A stretch of DNA of 64,000 nt from contig CACVBU010000096.1 of NCBI GenBank assembly GCA_902728285.1, positions 551,937 to 615,936 of the forward strand, in the 5' to 3' direction. The notes below the pieces were generated by a model, which made no database searches, had not been told where the DNA came from, and worked only from the letters and a program-made list of their open reading frames with translations. Source of the DNA: Clytia hemisphaerica. Taxonomy: Eukaryota > Cnidaria > Hydrozoa > Leptothecata > Clytiidae. Below are positions 1 through 13,800 of the stretch, in pieces. The position numbers and the translations under genes were made by a program. How positions within the stretch are numbered: the stretch's first letter is position 1; each line of letters begins with the position of its first letter.

Positions 1-562
1 CAGGCTTTTTTGCTGAGGAAACCGATTTCAATTTTTGTTCAAGCTATAAAGTGATCGATAAAACCCATTACAGAACACAGATCGTTGCAGTATCAAGTAG
101 AAATCTCTTGTTAAACTTTTTATATGGAAACAAGCGTTAATAGCGCGTACACGATTTTTGAAAATCAGATATTCTTATTGAAGTCATTTTTTGTATAGAA
201 TGTACTTAATTAATTCTTTTAATCTCGTTATCAACTGAATTTTTCCAAATCCATAAAGCAAATGAGCTTGATTTCAGACTTGTTAGTAAAACTTTATAGA
301 ATCAATTTGCCACCTCGGTTCATCGATGAATTCTAAAAAGGGTAAGTACCTATTTGGTGAATAATTTGCCGGAAAATGTGACGAAAAACCGTTTGGTGAA
401 GATTTTACAAGCGATAATTTTTTTATTGCTGATGATAAATTGCATGGTTGGATGCTTATTTTTGGACTTTACTATCGACAATTGTTGAATCCTTTTACTG
501 GCAAACAGGTTCAAATCCTTTCAATGTTTAAGGAAAAGGAAATGGTCGAAAAATAATCTTAC

Positions 563-3500
563 TTTCTTATTATCAGTTTTCAATTTATCATATTTCTCTT
601 GGAGATCTTCACGATCTTTCAGCTCGTTACCAAGGCTTCTCAAAGCTGTCTCTTTGCGTTGTAAGTCCTAGAAGTAAGAGAAACATGAACCATATTTTAA
701 AGTATGATCAGCACGCAGAAACTCAAATATCTACCAGAGAACACACATAGCAGTTGATAGTAACTGATGTTAACAGGAATTGACTACTTTCAAAATTTAT
801 AAGCATTAATGAGAAATTATAATTAAACACGTACAGACTTCCAAACATTTCTAAATCAAACAGCTTTTAAAGCATATGCAGGATTTAGAAAAAGAATTCT
901 TTAGGAGTAGGCCTACGAGAAAAATTCTCAATATGTAAATTTTTAAGTGAAGCCGTCACCTTTAAAAGAAATTTACAGTTACACAAACGAAAAAATGTGC
1001 AATGATGAACAAATTGCAAGGGAAAATTCCAAGTGCTTTTACAGTCAATTTCTTCTGTAATCTTTTTATTTCGTTGCAAAATGTTTGCAGTTTGACGTGC
1101 TACAATTTGCAATTCTTTGACTTACCCTTTTTAAAGATTCAATTTCCATAGCTGTTGTTTCCTCATCCTCACGTTTCTGTTTCAACTCGCGTTTGGCTTT
1201 ATCCAACCTTTCTTGAAGTTCTTCTACTTGTTCGCTCAGTGTGCTCGTCTCTTTGTCCAATAGATTTTGTATACTCGCCTCACCTTCCAGCTTCTTTGAG
1301 TACGCCTGCAAAAAAGAAAGATCTAAAGGCCGGTCTCCACTTTCGCGCGAAATAAGCGAAAACTTTTTAACGTTTTTGTAAGGCCATTGGTCGGTTGAAA
1401 AATGAAGCAACTCCATTGGTCAAAATTGACGTAACGGTTGAAAAGAAGTTGAACTCCCTTCGACTTTTTTTTTTGTTCGCGCGAAATTTTTTTATGACGT
1501 AATCTTTTCTTTAGGTGAAAAAGGTCGAAAAAAAAAACTGTCACCCATTTCGCGCGAAAGTGGATACCAACCTTAAAATAAGCAAAAAATAAGGGAAGCG
1601 ACAAATTATAGAAACTGGTATTACTCCATGACAATCAGCGTATCACTTTTATATATAGTAGGGGGCCAAGCCTTGGGTTCCGTGACATCCGGATTAGAAA
1701 GGAAAATAAGGGGTAGAAAAATAGCTGATTTTCAAAAGTCAATATAAACGAAAATGATTGGTACCATCTGATAGAGCATGAAATTCTGAGCAAAAAATTG
1801 TATCACAACAACTCTCTGACTAAAACACACAAAGGAATACAGCCGCTTTAAGACCAGCTAACTGTCAGCTCTACTGTGATTTGACGTCAAATCTCGTCTT
1901 GATCGTATATTGACGTCGATATGTTTTTGAACTTCAAGTGGCTGCATTTCTTTGTGTGTTTTAGTCAGAGAGTTGTTGTAATACATTTTTTTGCTCAGAA
2001 TTTCATGCTCTTTTAGATGGTACCAATCATTTTCGTTTATTTTGACTTTTAAAAATCAGCTATTTCTCTACCCCTATTTTCCCTTGCAGTTTTGCCTATG
2101 GCGTCACTATTTTTGTCATAAAAAGTTTTCCCGGGCCTAATCCGCGTCCTCCCTCTCGAAAATATCTTGTAATATACTGTTCTTTGGAATAGACTAAAAA
2201 TGGCTAGGTCGTAGAAAAGATGTCACGGAACCCCAGGCTTGGCCCCTTACTAATAGTAGCTATATTTACTGTATGGTACAGATTATAAGTGACTTAAGTC
2301 TAGGATAGGTCATTTTATTCAGATAAGAAGGTTTAAGAAAAAAAGGATAGATCCTGAAAATGATACCAATTTATGGTCAATACACCTTTCCCGTAATTTG
2401 TAAAACTAATGCGTGCGCATGATTTTGATGCTCTCCACCGTTTGGGCTCTGGAGGTAAACAAACCCGTTTTTGCTTGCGTTTCCTTAGGGAAAGTTGTTT
2501 TTTGAGCTTTTTTTAAGTTCTGTTGAACAAAATCCCCTCAAATTTTAGTATGTTCAATCTATTCATAATATTATACCACCCTGAAAATCTTTTGCCAAAA
2601 GAAGATCGCTATCAAAAGTTAGAAGCTGAAAACCCACTTTCCCTAACCCCTCCCGGTCCATTTCTGAGAAGTTTGAATTATGGGAAAGGTGTATTCTTAG
2701 ATTCTTAAAATACTCAACATTTCACTTAAAATTCCTCAAATTATATGATATTTTATTATAAATGTCCCCCTGGATATCAACAAAATGAGCTTTAATATTT
2801 TGGGCTGGCCCCAGGATATCATGCCTTTTTGATTTTTGCAGATAAGAAAAATTGGAACCTATCAACGTACTTTTGTTATCAGACTAAGCTAGTAATAAAT
2901 AGCCTTTGGGATTTATACTAAATCTCCGGTTGTGGACGATTATTAGTATTTTTAGTATTTTTAGAGAATAATCAGGTGCCAATATATTTTATGCACCAGC
3001 CAAACTTTATTACGCCCCTGAGAAAATTCTACAATTACGCATGGCTTCTGATCTGAAGATAACATTGTCGATTGGTAATGGTGGACAAGATACCTTTGTT
3101 CTCGAAATATTAGAGAAGAGAAAAAAACAGCAGAATTGATGATGGTACTTTTATATCTTTACTACAAAAACACAATAGTCCAACTTGAAAGTTTCTACCC
3201 GATCTGGTTTCTAACCCATCCGTGAAATCCTGTCCCAGCTAAGACCATGTTCACACGTTACTGTTCTGTTTCGCTCTGGTATGATTTTCGCTACGGAACG
3301 AGTGGGTTAATATTGGTTTCGGAACGTTTCGGAGCGAGAAAACGGAGCAGTTCCGTTCCGATGAAAAAAGTGGAGCGAAACCGTTCCGATCTGTTTTTCT
3401 TTGTAACGTCTTCTTTTCGACGTTTCGAATTTTGACGCTCACACTTGTTTCGGAACCGTTTTGTTTCGGAACGGAACCGTAACGTCTGAAAATGGTCTAA

Positions 3501-6500
3501 GAAAAGAAATCCTGCAGAGAGGTGGGTTGACAATCTCAGGATATAAAAGGGATCTTTTTCCATAGTATGGAGAACTATCTGATTACTTTCCATACGTTCA
3601 TTACCTTCACATTTTCTTCAGCAGTGACGACCATGTCCGAACGGATTTGCAGTAAAGCTTGACTCAACGCCTACATAGATAGAAAAATAAAATATTGTTA
3701 CAAATAAACTTTTAGAGGAACACATCTATGCAAACAATTCTTACGTTGATTTTTTTTGGATTGTACACAAAGCCAAACATGGTCTTTAACAGAGACAAAG
3801 TCTATTGACCCTTCTGCCCTTTGACAACCTTAAGTAAGTACATGTACTTGCACTTTGGAGGACGGTAGAGTGACTCAAGCAATTTGGAATAACCCCCAGT
3901 GGCGGTAAAAGATCTGATTTATTTAGACAAATCAGAAGCTAACCGTCTCCGTCGCTAAAAAAAAACACAGATACGCAAACTCGGTTATTATCTGAAATTG
4001 AGATGAGCAGAAATGATGGAAAATTATATGAAAAATGATATAAAAAATGTACTAGTTCAGTAGAATAAAAGAATAAAATTATATCAATGCAGTCAAAACA
4101 TGTGATTACTCGAAAAAGTTCACGTGATTTTATTCTCATGTTACTTGCTTTACGACTTACAGCCGATAACTTTATCAATGTCAATAAATTTGAACCAATC
4201 AGAAATAAATGTCATGTAACAACAAGCACATAAAAACTTCGAGTAAAAGTAAAAGTGCGATTTGTCTTCAGACTTTAATTTTGCAACCTGTGTATTTCAA
4301 TTTCCTGCAAATCTGATTGCTTCCAAGAAAGCAATTGGTAAATGACCCTGGGAGCTGACTACCCTTGGATAACCGATTCCACTAACTGGAGAGGAAATAA
4401 TAATATCTTTCTACAGTAGAAACGCAAAACCTTTTGTTCTTTTTCCTTTTTGGCGAGTTGGTTTCTCAGACGTTCCACTAAATGTTTCATAGTTTTGGAT
4501 GGTGCTTTTTCATTGGCTTCGATGGCAGAGTCCAATTCTTGTTTTAATACTTCCGCCTATGAGGAAACAGAAAAATAAAGGATTTCTCTATGAATTTCTC
4601 CCTGCACTCTTGATCCTTCCATTCAATTGCTAACCATTAATAAGAGAGGCATCAAGTACCATTTTGGTGTCTTTGGTATGACCCAGCTAGGATTTGAACG
4701 CACGACCTTGCGAACCCTAGCCGAACATTCTACTTTTCCACTACGGGCCATGCATCCTTGGGATTAATCCATGAGCAAAGTCAGTGCCCACTCCACAAAC
4801 ATAAAGCTTAGGCAAATACCTCTAAATTCTTCTCGTCGATTGTAGTATGTAAATCTTTAATTTTAGCATTCAACGCTTTGATTTCTTTCAAGTGCTCTTC
4901 GTTTTTTCTAGAGAGTGAGGGTTATTAACCGGCAGAAAGTCATCTGTAAGAAACTATAGAGATGACGCATCCTTTCTCCCCTAATGTGTTTATATGGAAA
5001 TCTTCCTAAATCTCTCTGTAATTTGAACTAAAACATTTCTCTCCGTAATTCGAATTTTTCTCTTATTCGACGAAAACCGTTAGTCCCTTAAAAATCAAAA
5101 TAGAGTCAACTGTAAGTCTCTAAAGCTGCCCGCGCCGCATTGGGTTGGTAGGTGTATTAACATTACAGGGAATTTAGCTCTGAATAAAAAAGAGCTTGTT
5201 ACCGTTTCATTTCACTTTTTAGCGTTTTGATATTTTCCTCGGCTTCTTCCTTCAAGCTTCTCATATCCACAAGTAATTTGTGATGCTTGGCTGAAGCTGT
5301 TCCCAAAGCTGTGTCTTGCTCACCTACCATCTCCTCTAGCTCCGCAAGTCTCCGAAGCTAATTAAAAAAAAAGTATGATGACGTAAAGTTTAGACCAGTC
5401 CAAATAAGGTAAATTAGTCAAACTAAGACGAAAAATAATGGAAATTGTTCAACAAAAAGGGGTTATCCAGGGTGTCGTTAGTCAAAAACTCGCAGAGGTT
5501 AAATAGTTTGAAAAATCAAAATGAGATTTTCAAGTTTTAGTTTTTGAGGATAAAGCAAAATTAATGCTAAACCTACAACTTAAACAAACCTAAAAACAGT
5601 CCATAAGTTGACTCTCACACAAATCTTTCCTGGAAAAGCTCAATTTATTAGAAACTGAACTTTCTGATTTCTTAAGCTTAATTTAATATGGAAAAAATAG
5701 TAATCTTGCAAGATCTTCAGTAACATTGGACGAATACAAAACTCGTAAGTGGTGATTTTAAATGTCCTCCAATAGAAACATTTCACTAAATACTCTTTGT
5801 AAGATTATAAAAAACGATTAGCTTCTCAATGTATTAATATAGCTAACTCAAATCCTACTTACCTGTCTATCAGATGCGATTTTTGGTTGCGGTGCGTTGA
5901 CATATTGTGTATGAACTTTCTTGATCTTCTTAACATGTTCTTCGATTTCAAGTTGCAATCGGTCTTGCAGAGTTTTGATCTCCTGACGATGGCTGTCCGC
6001 TTGTGCTTTCAGCTCCTGAAGAAAGGGAGCGAGAAAGATAAAACTCTCAGATTTTAAGAATGACAAAGAGAAAATACTGATTTGCTACACCCCCTAAGAG
6101 CAAGAATTCAAATTGTACCGAGAGCCAAATTGACCAAGATAAATCTTTAGTGGACTTTACGTTAGTGAGATCGTTACGTTGTCCTTTTTGACGTTTGAAT
6201 TGATTTTTGGCACCAGCTCTAAATCCGTCCATATTAGAATATTTTCATAACCCTATACTAAAACTTCTTATTAGGGTAATACCGTGAAATATTGATCATT
6301 AGCAAAAAGCAATGTACCAAGCTTGCAACATTCTTTTCCTTTCTCGCTTGCAAAGATTAACGCTAACATTGCGTCATCTCATTCGAACGTCCATGGACGT
6401 CTTTTACCATGAATACAAATACAAAAAGCGAAATACTAATTTGAATTGAACAACACAGAACCAATCAAAATAGTTTACTAGCAGACTTTCCCCGTTCAGT

Positions 6501-7876
6501 CGGGAAAAAGTGCTGAATATTTCATTGGCTATTGGGAAGAACTGCTTACTTATGGGAAGGATTTGACAATGAGCATTTTTATCAAACATTGAAAGAAGTA
6601 TTTCAACGAAAAAAAAAAGTTTCTCAGTTTAGGAACAACCCTCGAGTCAATCTCCTACTACTAATCCAAGCCTTTGAGAAGGCAGTTAGAGGACTGGACC
6701 TGACTGAAGGAATTATATCAATGTGCGTCAAAACAAGAGTAATTAATAACCCAATACAATAAGGATCTGTAGAAAATATTTTTTTCTCTCCAATGATTAA
6801 AACCACCAATAAATCTCATGCGCTACACAAATCAAATTCTTATGATCGAGTCACCACGGTTTGAACAACAAATGACAGAGATTATAGAAATTCCAGTACT
6901 GATAACATATCACATTCTAATAAACGTGAATAGAATTATGGTAGATTTAAAGGGGAGCTAAGACGAATTTTAATCTAAACATCTTGATTTTATTATAATA
7001 GATAAATCAAGATTTTAGAATTTATATACTTGTGTAATATAGCTACAAGTAGTAACGTTCAGTTGTTTTTACGAAAGAAATCCTTGTTTTTGGGAATTGC
7101 TTAGCTGGAAATTAATTTTGAAAGGTAAAGTTGACGTTTTTAGGTTTCAATAGTAATGAAATTGAGCAGTGTGGCTATTTTACGACATGAAACCAAAAAG
7201 AAAAAACAGTACAATTTAAGATTTTCAGGTATTCTGTATGAAAAGCTTTTGCTAGACTGGTTGAGTACATAGCTTGGACCTAGCCAGGACCCTTTTATAT
7301 CTTTTAACACTGCATTTGCTGTTCGGATTGTGCCGTAACTAATAAAGTTGGTCGTTGATGAATCTATACAACGCCTCAAATCTTTTTCTGATATCCCGAC
7401 GGCGGATTGGCGGCCGCCCACGCTAAGGCTCGAAAGGAGCAGGCTAATTTCCACAACCCACGTCGGGCTCAACGACCATCGCACGTTAGGCTGGAAATTT
7501 GGACTCGACAATCCCCGAAAAGGAGGTGGGGGTTGAGGCCTCCCACCGCAAGATCCTTGATACGGCCTGGCGAAATTCAGTAAACCTTCTAGATGTTGAA
7601 AAATTTCCCGAGCCTCAAAGCTTTGGCGTGTCGGAAGAAAATTTCCACATCGAGCACCAGATTAAAATGTTTTTCTTTTGTCCTAGTATCTCACACTCAT
7701 TCAGAGGCTATATAAGAATATAGAATAAGAACAAGTAAGAATAAAACTATAGAATAAGTAAGCTTGTAAAAAGATGTTCATTTTTTTGGAAGGTTTTAAC
7801 AACTTCTTACCTCTCTGGATCGATTCAAGAGTTCTTGATACTTGATGATGTTTTCATCCTTCTTTTGCAGCATCAG
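563..7876 (-). CDS. CEP290: CEP290 exons 44-51 (last exons within window)
   Basis: Exons: 44 (7811-7876), 45 (5863-6015), 46 (5203-5357), 47 (4820-4907), 48 (4431-4556), 49 (3605-3670), 50 (1126-1305), 51 (563-667). A codon is split at 46/47 (CG plus A). Exon 48 encodes [20 protein letters not shown] and exon 49 [13 protein letters not shown], matching vertebrate TMRNLVERLKSQLALKEKQQ and ALSRALLELRAEM. Exon 46 begins [15 protein letters not shown]. Exon 51 ends in a complete codon at a GTAAG donor. Bases 1-562 are intron, with no exon I can support. Confidence 0.94.
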
Positions 7877-10800
7877 CTGAAATAACGAAAAACAGGTTCT
7901 TTTTAACTTATACTGGACTTTAAAGTTATTGTAAAAAAGGAATTTGAGTTCTCCTGATGTTTCTTGTAAAATTGAAAACCTGGCTAAGAGACAAAGAGAA
8001 ATTTTCGTCTTTCTAAAACTTATATGCCACTTACTACTTTGTCAATTGAAGACATTCGTTTTTGGATATTATTTTGATGTCAACTATATGTGTATTGTAA
8101 GTGCAATAGCGTGGCGGGTTGACTATGTAATATCAGGGTATCGAATCCCAATCATTTCAGATTTCGGCAAAATGAACCGTATATTCTACTCTTTTTACTT
8201 TAAAGTTAGTTTGATTGGTTTGGAGATTATTCCGGGAGAGGGACGATATTTTTATGCCAGCCAGTGACGAAAAACCTCTCTGATAAACTTCAAGGGACTC
8301 GTAATAAAGATAATCGATGTGGAAGATACTTCTCCGACTTAAATTTCACCGTAACGTTTGAGGGTAGAACAAAACTTACCTTTAAGCTATCTACAGTAGT
8401 TTGTGCGACCCGTAAAGCTTGTTTCATTTGAGAAGGAGCTTCAGTAGAAGAAGACGTTTGCGCATGTGCAGAAGTAGCCGCTTCCAGGGCAAACCTGTCT
8501 GATAGCGGAACACGGATGCGTAATTCGTTGATAACCTGATCAAAAGGAAAAGAAAGCGTGTAAAATTTCGTGTTCGAGCCAACTTCATTCAAACAAATAC
8601 CAGTTTCTTAATAGAATTATCAGAAGAAGTTATGAGATTGTAGAGTTAGGACTTTCAATATTTCTTTGAAAAACATTCTATGCAGCATAAAAGTGAGGGC
8701 TTAAGCCAGAAAATAATTTTAACGCTTTAACATTTATGGGTATTTTTGTTGCATAAGAAATTTATATTGCTGCCGGCAATAAAATGATTGAAAAGTGATG
8801 ATTCTTTGTTTTGCATTGAATGAGTGATTGTTGGTCATTCAGAGGCGAAGTTCTTAGATTTATTTAAATGCCATACAATGGTTAAAAATATATATTTTAA
8901 AAGAGTTACCTTATCCTTTTGTAGTAGAGATTGCTCTGCCGCTCTCAAACGCCCTTCCATTTTATCGTAATTCTATGACATAAAGAAAAAAGAAGTTGAA
9001 AAATGCAAAAAAGAAGTGAGACTATGTGATGGTAACCTCGAATTTTCTTCGAAAATTTTATCACCCTTAGATGGATATCCCAGGTTGAATTGTGAGAACC
9101 TTTCACCGATAGCTGAAATTCGAGGGGATTTTGTTCGACAGATTATAATCCGTTTTGCAAAATACGGAAAGGTGTATTGAATTGTTCGGCTAAACGTTTA
9201 AGATTAATATCATATTTGTCCTTGATCACTAACCTCTTGCATTTTATTGGTCTCGTTGCGAGCGTAAATGATAGTTTTGATGTGTTCTTTAATCTTAACG
9301 ATGGCAATTTCCAATTGATTGGCAATGGGAAGCGTCTCATCGGGTAGAGCACCTGTTGCTTGTTCAAACTGAAAAGGAAAAGAACAGCGATATGATAATA
9401 TGAAAGGTATGTATGTACGAAGCCCATGATTTGCTTCAGTTCGGTCAACTTTCTCATTTTTCGAAATAAGTTTGAATTTATCAACCCAGTCATATCGATA
9501 TTGGAAGTCCATCGTAGCTTAGAGATCACAAGATTTTGCTCCACCGCCACCTCCCACATTCACTATAGCATAAAAAGGAAAAAAGTTCGATATTTATCTT
9601 AATTATCACCTTCTTAGCTGCTTCGTAAAAGTCTTTCTGTTGATTTTCAAGTTTGGCAATCTTTCGTTCTAGTTCAACTTCGTGTTGTTCCCATAATAGT
9701 TGGCGATCTTCGTATTCCTGAAGGAGTGCAACGAGAAGATGAATGGTTTCAGAGATCAAACGAGTTGTATATTTAATTAAGTTCACGTTGATACCCCAAT
9801 AAGCAGATGATCATAAAAATGATCTTATAGTAGATTATCTGCCTTTTGATGGGTCTGTTAATTAGAGTTTAAGGTTGGTTGGAAAACTCAGAGATCAAAA
9901 CTGACGGAAATATAGCAAGTTGTTGGCAACAATCGAGCTTTAAGTGAGAAATTTGTGTACAAACCTTAGCTTGTTTGATCATATCACCTTCTAAAGTTGT
10001 GACGCTTTGATCATTCTTCTGATTTATGCGCTCTAAATAGATGACCTGAAAGATAATCAAATAAAAAATGAACGAGAATTTATTAAGTGTTATTTCAAAG
10101 TATATTCGTCAATGCGGTAACACAGATTTGGGGAACTGTTGGTTGAGGGATTACATGAGGGTGATGAGAGCTATCGATCCTTTCTTGATATTTTTAGTGA
10201 ATTGTAAATTAGTTCTCAACTTCATCATTTTGAAGCAAGGTTTGGCTACTTGTCCAAAAATTCAACATCTTCGAAAAGAAATTTTAGTAAATTTTTAATA
10301 TATCGGACGGAGGATCGAGACAAAAATACCATTAGATGCTAGCAATTTCCAACATGTTTCGGCCAGGGCCGTTTTCAATGACTTTTTAATAAGAATAGAG
10401 TGTTATGAGACGAAACGCAACTTTCACCAAAAGTTCAAGAACAAATCTGAAGCTCGGAGTCAGAAATGGCAATCTCGTACCCAGAGCTACTTCCACCACT
10501 TTTTTGATTTTACTGATGGACGTGATACAATCGTGAACCCTTTCATGAACGCTATTAGGATTGTAAAAAATAGGGGACTGGGTTCTAGTTTGAAAAATGG
10601 CGAAAAGTGATTCTAAAGTGAAAATATCGGCAATACACAAGAACAATTCGGCCACATAGAAAATAAGAACGTCTACGGCACAAGAAAGAATTCACTTTTC
10701 TTATATAAAAAAGGCATACTGGTATCATTTTATTGGCTTAACTTTTTCTTACTTGTTCTTTGAGTCGGTCAATCTCCCGTTTTAATTTCATGTCTTCAAG

Positions 10801-13800
10801 TTTAATTTCCCCCATTCTATTGTGCCACTCTACCACCTGGAATACAAGAGAATTCGAATAAAGTGTGTGCCAATAAGAATAAGATGAAGAATCGTTTGAC
10901 CAAGAGTAGAAATTTAAATTCCTGATTGCACCATTGCTATATCTTCCACGGACCCAAGAGCTGATTGGTTGAAAGTGACATATTGACTGATTTTACGTAA
11001 CTTGCAACCAAGTGCATTGGGTTCGTGATGTAATGTCAGAAGACATTGCAATGGTGCTTATCATGAATACATTATCGATTGGTCAAGAATAATTAATTTT
11101 TCCGGTCTTCCTTTATTACAAATTAGTATGGCAGTAAAAAAATCTTCAAATTTATACCTTTTTGGCACCTTGCCTATCTTTGAGCGTGGTAATGAGTTCT
11201 TGTAGTCCATCGTATTTGACTTTCAATTCTAGAGAGCGATCTTCTGCTGCAAGATGCTTGATCTTAGTCTGTAGGTAAAAAGCGTGTGTTTATAGAGCGA
11301 GGAAAATTATCTAGAAAAGGCAGACCCAGTCTGAGACACGTTTAAATAATAAATGAGATTTAGGTAAAAACTGAATTAAAATACGTTTCAATGTCTGGGG
11401 ACAGGCACAGTTAACTTGACCGAAACGAGAATACTGACGAATCAAAATCAAACCCGGTCTGAAGTGTAAACATGTACATAAATTAAGACTTTAGAACGTA
11501 GACTGAACCAAAAAAAGGTTTGAATTGTCCCTTTACCGGAGTGATATGACTAAGGAGTTCGAAAAATGTTTGATATAAATTTATAAGAAGAATTTGAACG
11601 TATAAAAATAATGGAGTTGTATGTATAACAGCCCTTAGAGAAATGTCACAAAAAGCTGCAAAGTAAGTGAAGAATGAAGAATGGAGATTTTACGGTAATT
11701 AAAAAAGCCGAGGTTCGTACTGTCAAGAGTTGAGTGCTAAATAAACAAACCTCGTGTAAGTTACTTTCCAGGGAGATCCGTTTCTCTTGTAAAGTGCGTA
11801 ACGTCTCTGAAAACCTTTCCTGTTGACCTAACGGTAAGGCGCCGCTGAACTGGCGCCGTAAATCTTGTATGATGACTTTCAGGAAACGTATCTTGGAACG
11901 TGTCTCGTTCCGTAGGTGTTGGATTTCTTCCGTTTTGTCGTCGACCGTTTGGTTTAAACGAGCGATTTGGATGTCTTGTTTTTTGACCTTGAAAACCAAA
12001 AGAAATACAGTAGACTCTCTCTTTGGGAATTTTACACACGATGGCTATCCCCTATATCAAAAGATATGAGAGGGAATACGTGCAGCCTAGGTAAACCTCG
12101 TAGAAATGAGTACAAAAAGGGTTAAATGTGGTTAAATAAAAATACCTTTGTATTAGTGACTTCATACTTTCGAACAGCCGTTACTTCGCTGATTTGTAAC
12201 GCCACGATGTGTTGGTGTAGTTTCGCTTCGATGTGAAAAAAAAGAAGAAGGTTACATAAAGACGGGAGCAAAATATCGTCAATTTCTTTCTTTGTCGAAA
12301 AGAAGCTTTCAATACTCCCTTAGGTGAAATTGACGAGGGAAATTTTACCCTTAAAATCTTCATAGATAGGTCTTTCATTAATTAATTTAAAACAGGTAAG
12401 AAAATTTTGGTGAATCTGAGGATTACCTACTGGTTTAATTAGAGGGTCTTGGGGAATTATCAAGACTCTATACCTAAATCTAACCACTAATTTGAATAAA
12501 ACGGTACAAAAAAACATCTCTAAAACTTGAATGGGAAGAGGTCAAAAAGGTAAAATTGAAAATAGTGGCACTGATTTGACTTCTACACCTCCTGAAAGTA
12601 ATCGACAGTCTACTCTTTCTAATTCGAATCTCAATTATTCGAATCTTTTTGTAATTCGAACTAAAATGTCGGTCCCCTCAGCTGGAAAGTGGTTTAAAAA
12701 TTACTCTCTATAATTCGAATCTTTCTCTGATTCGAACAAAATTTTGGTCCCTTGAAGATCGAATTATAGAGAGTCAACTGTATTATCAATAATCATTTTT
12801 ACCTATGACCGTTTTCTCGTCTGTCTCCATTTGCAATTCGTACAACTGTTTTCTCAAAGATTCCGTTTCTTTGCCCTGTGATTGGTGTCTCATGGTGATA
12901 GCCTCTGTTTGGTGTTGTGCAATGTCAGCAATTTCTTTCAGCTTATGACATTCTGTTTGTAACGTGGCGTGGCTTTCTTCTAAGTGGATGATACGTGCTC
13001 GATCCGATCTATTGGTCTCAGCCGATACAGAATCTAAAAATGAAAAATTACAAACATGCTACTTTTATGAATTTTTATAGTGAGAAAACCGTTACTCGCA
13101 TTACTCAAAATTTCAAGTAATTGTCTTATCTCAAAAATACAAGTAAGAAACATTTCGATTTAATTTTTAATTCAGACGGGGTCACAACCATCGAAGGGGC
13201 TAGAGAGGAATCTTTAACCTTCTCAAGCAAGAAAAAGTGAAGCCTAAAAATTTGCACCACATTTAGAATGATGGATTGAAAACATTTCTTAGTTTTTGAA
13301 ATCAATGGTTGCAACGCTTCTAGATCCAGTACTCAAAAAACTTTTGGCGGGAATTAGCTTGTATTTAGTTGTAGCCTAAAAGTGCCGTGCGCCGGGAAAA
13401 AGTGTTCCTTTGTAAATTTATTTCCGACCGCGCCGCTAAGGGTTAATAGGTTTATTGACGGGTTGAGGAGATCTGAACTGGAGAAAAATGCATGTAGTAA
13501 GGTAAGGTGGTATTAGATTCTTCAGTCAAAAAAAATTATCTCATGTACAAAACACTTACTAGAAATTTGATCACGCAAGTCTCTTTCCACACGTTGACAT
13601 TCCAAATTAATCTTTGATGTCTGAAACAAAAAAATTCCAAAAAATGTTGGATTGTACTTCGTTTTATTCGAAATACAGTTAGAATTTTGAGTTTCGGGTA
13701 TCAGCTTCATTTGAAACGTGTTGGAGTTTCATTTGATCACACGTACAGCCGACTCTCTCCAATTCGAATTTCAAGAGATACCAACATTTTTTTTCCAATA

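Noticed and set aside
12181..12238. Alternative upstream extension of CEP290 exon 35 through CACATCGAAG
   Set aside because: The G plus CG split codon restores the conserved IAKLHQH; extension would add residues and break phase with exon 34.
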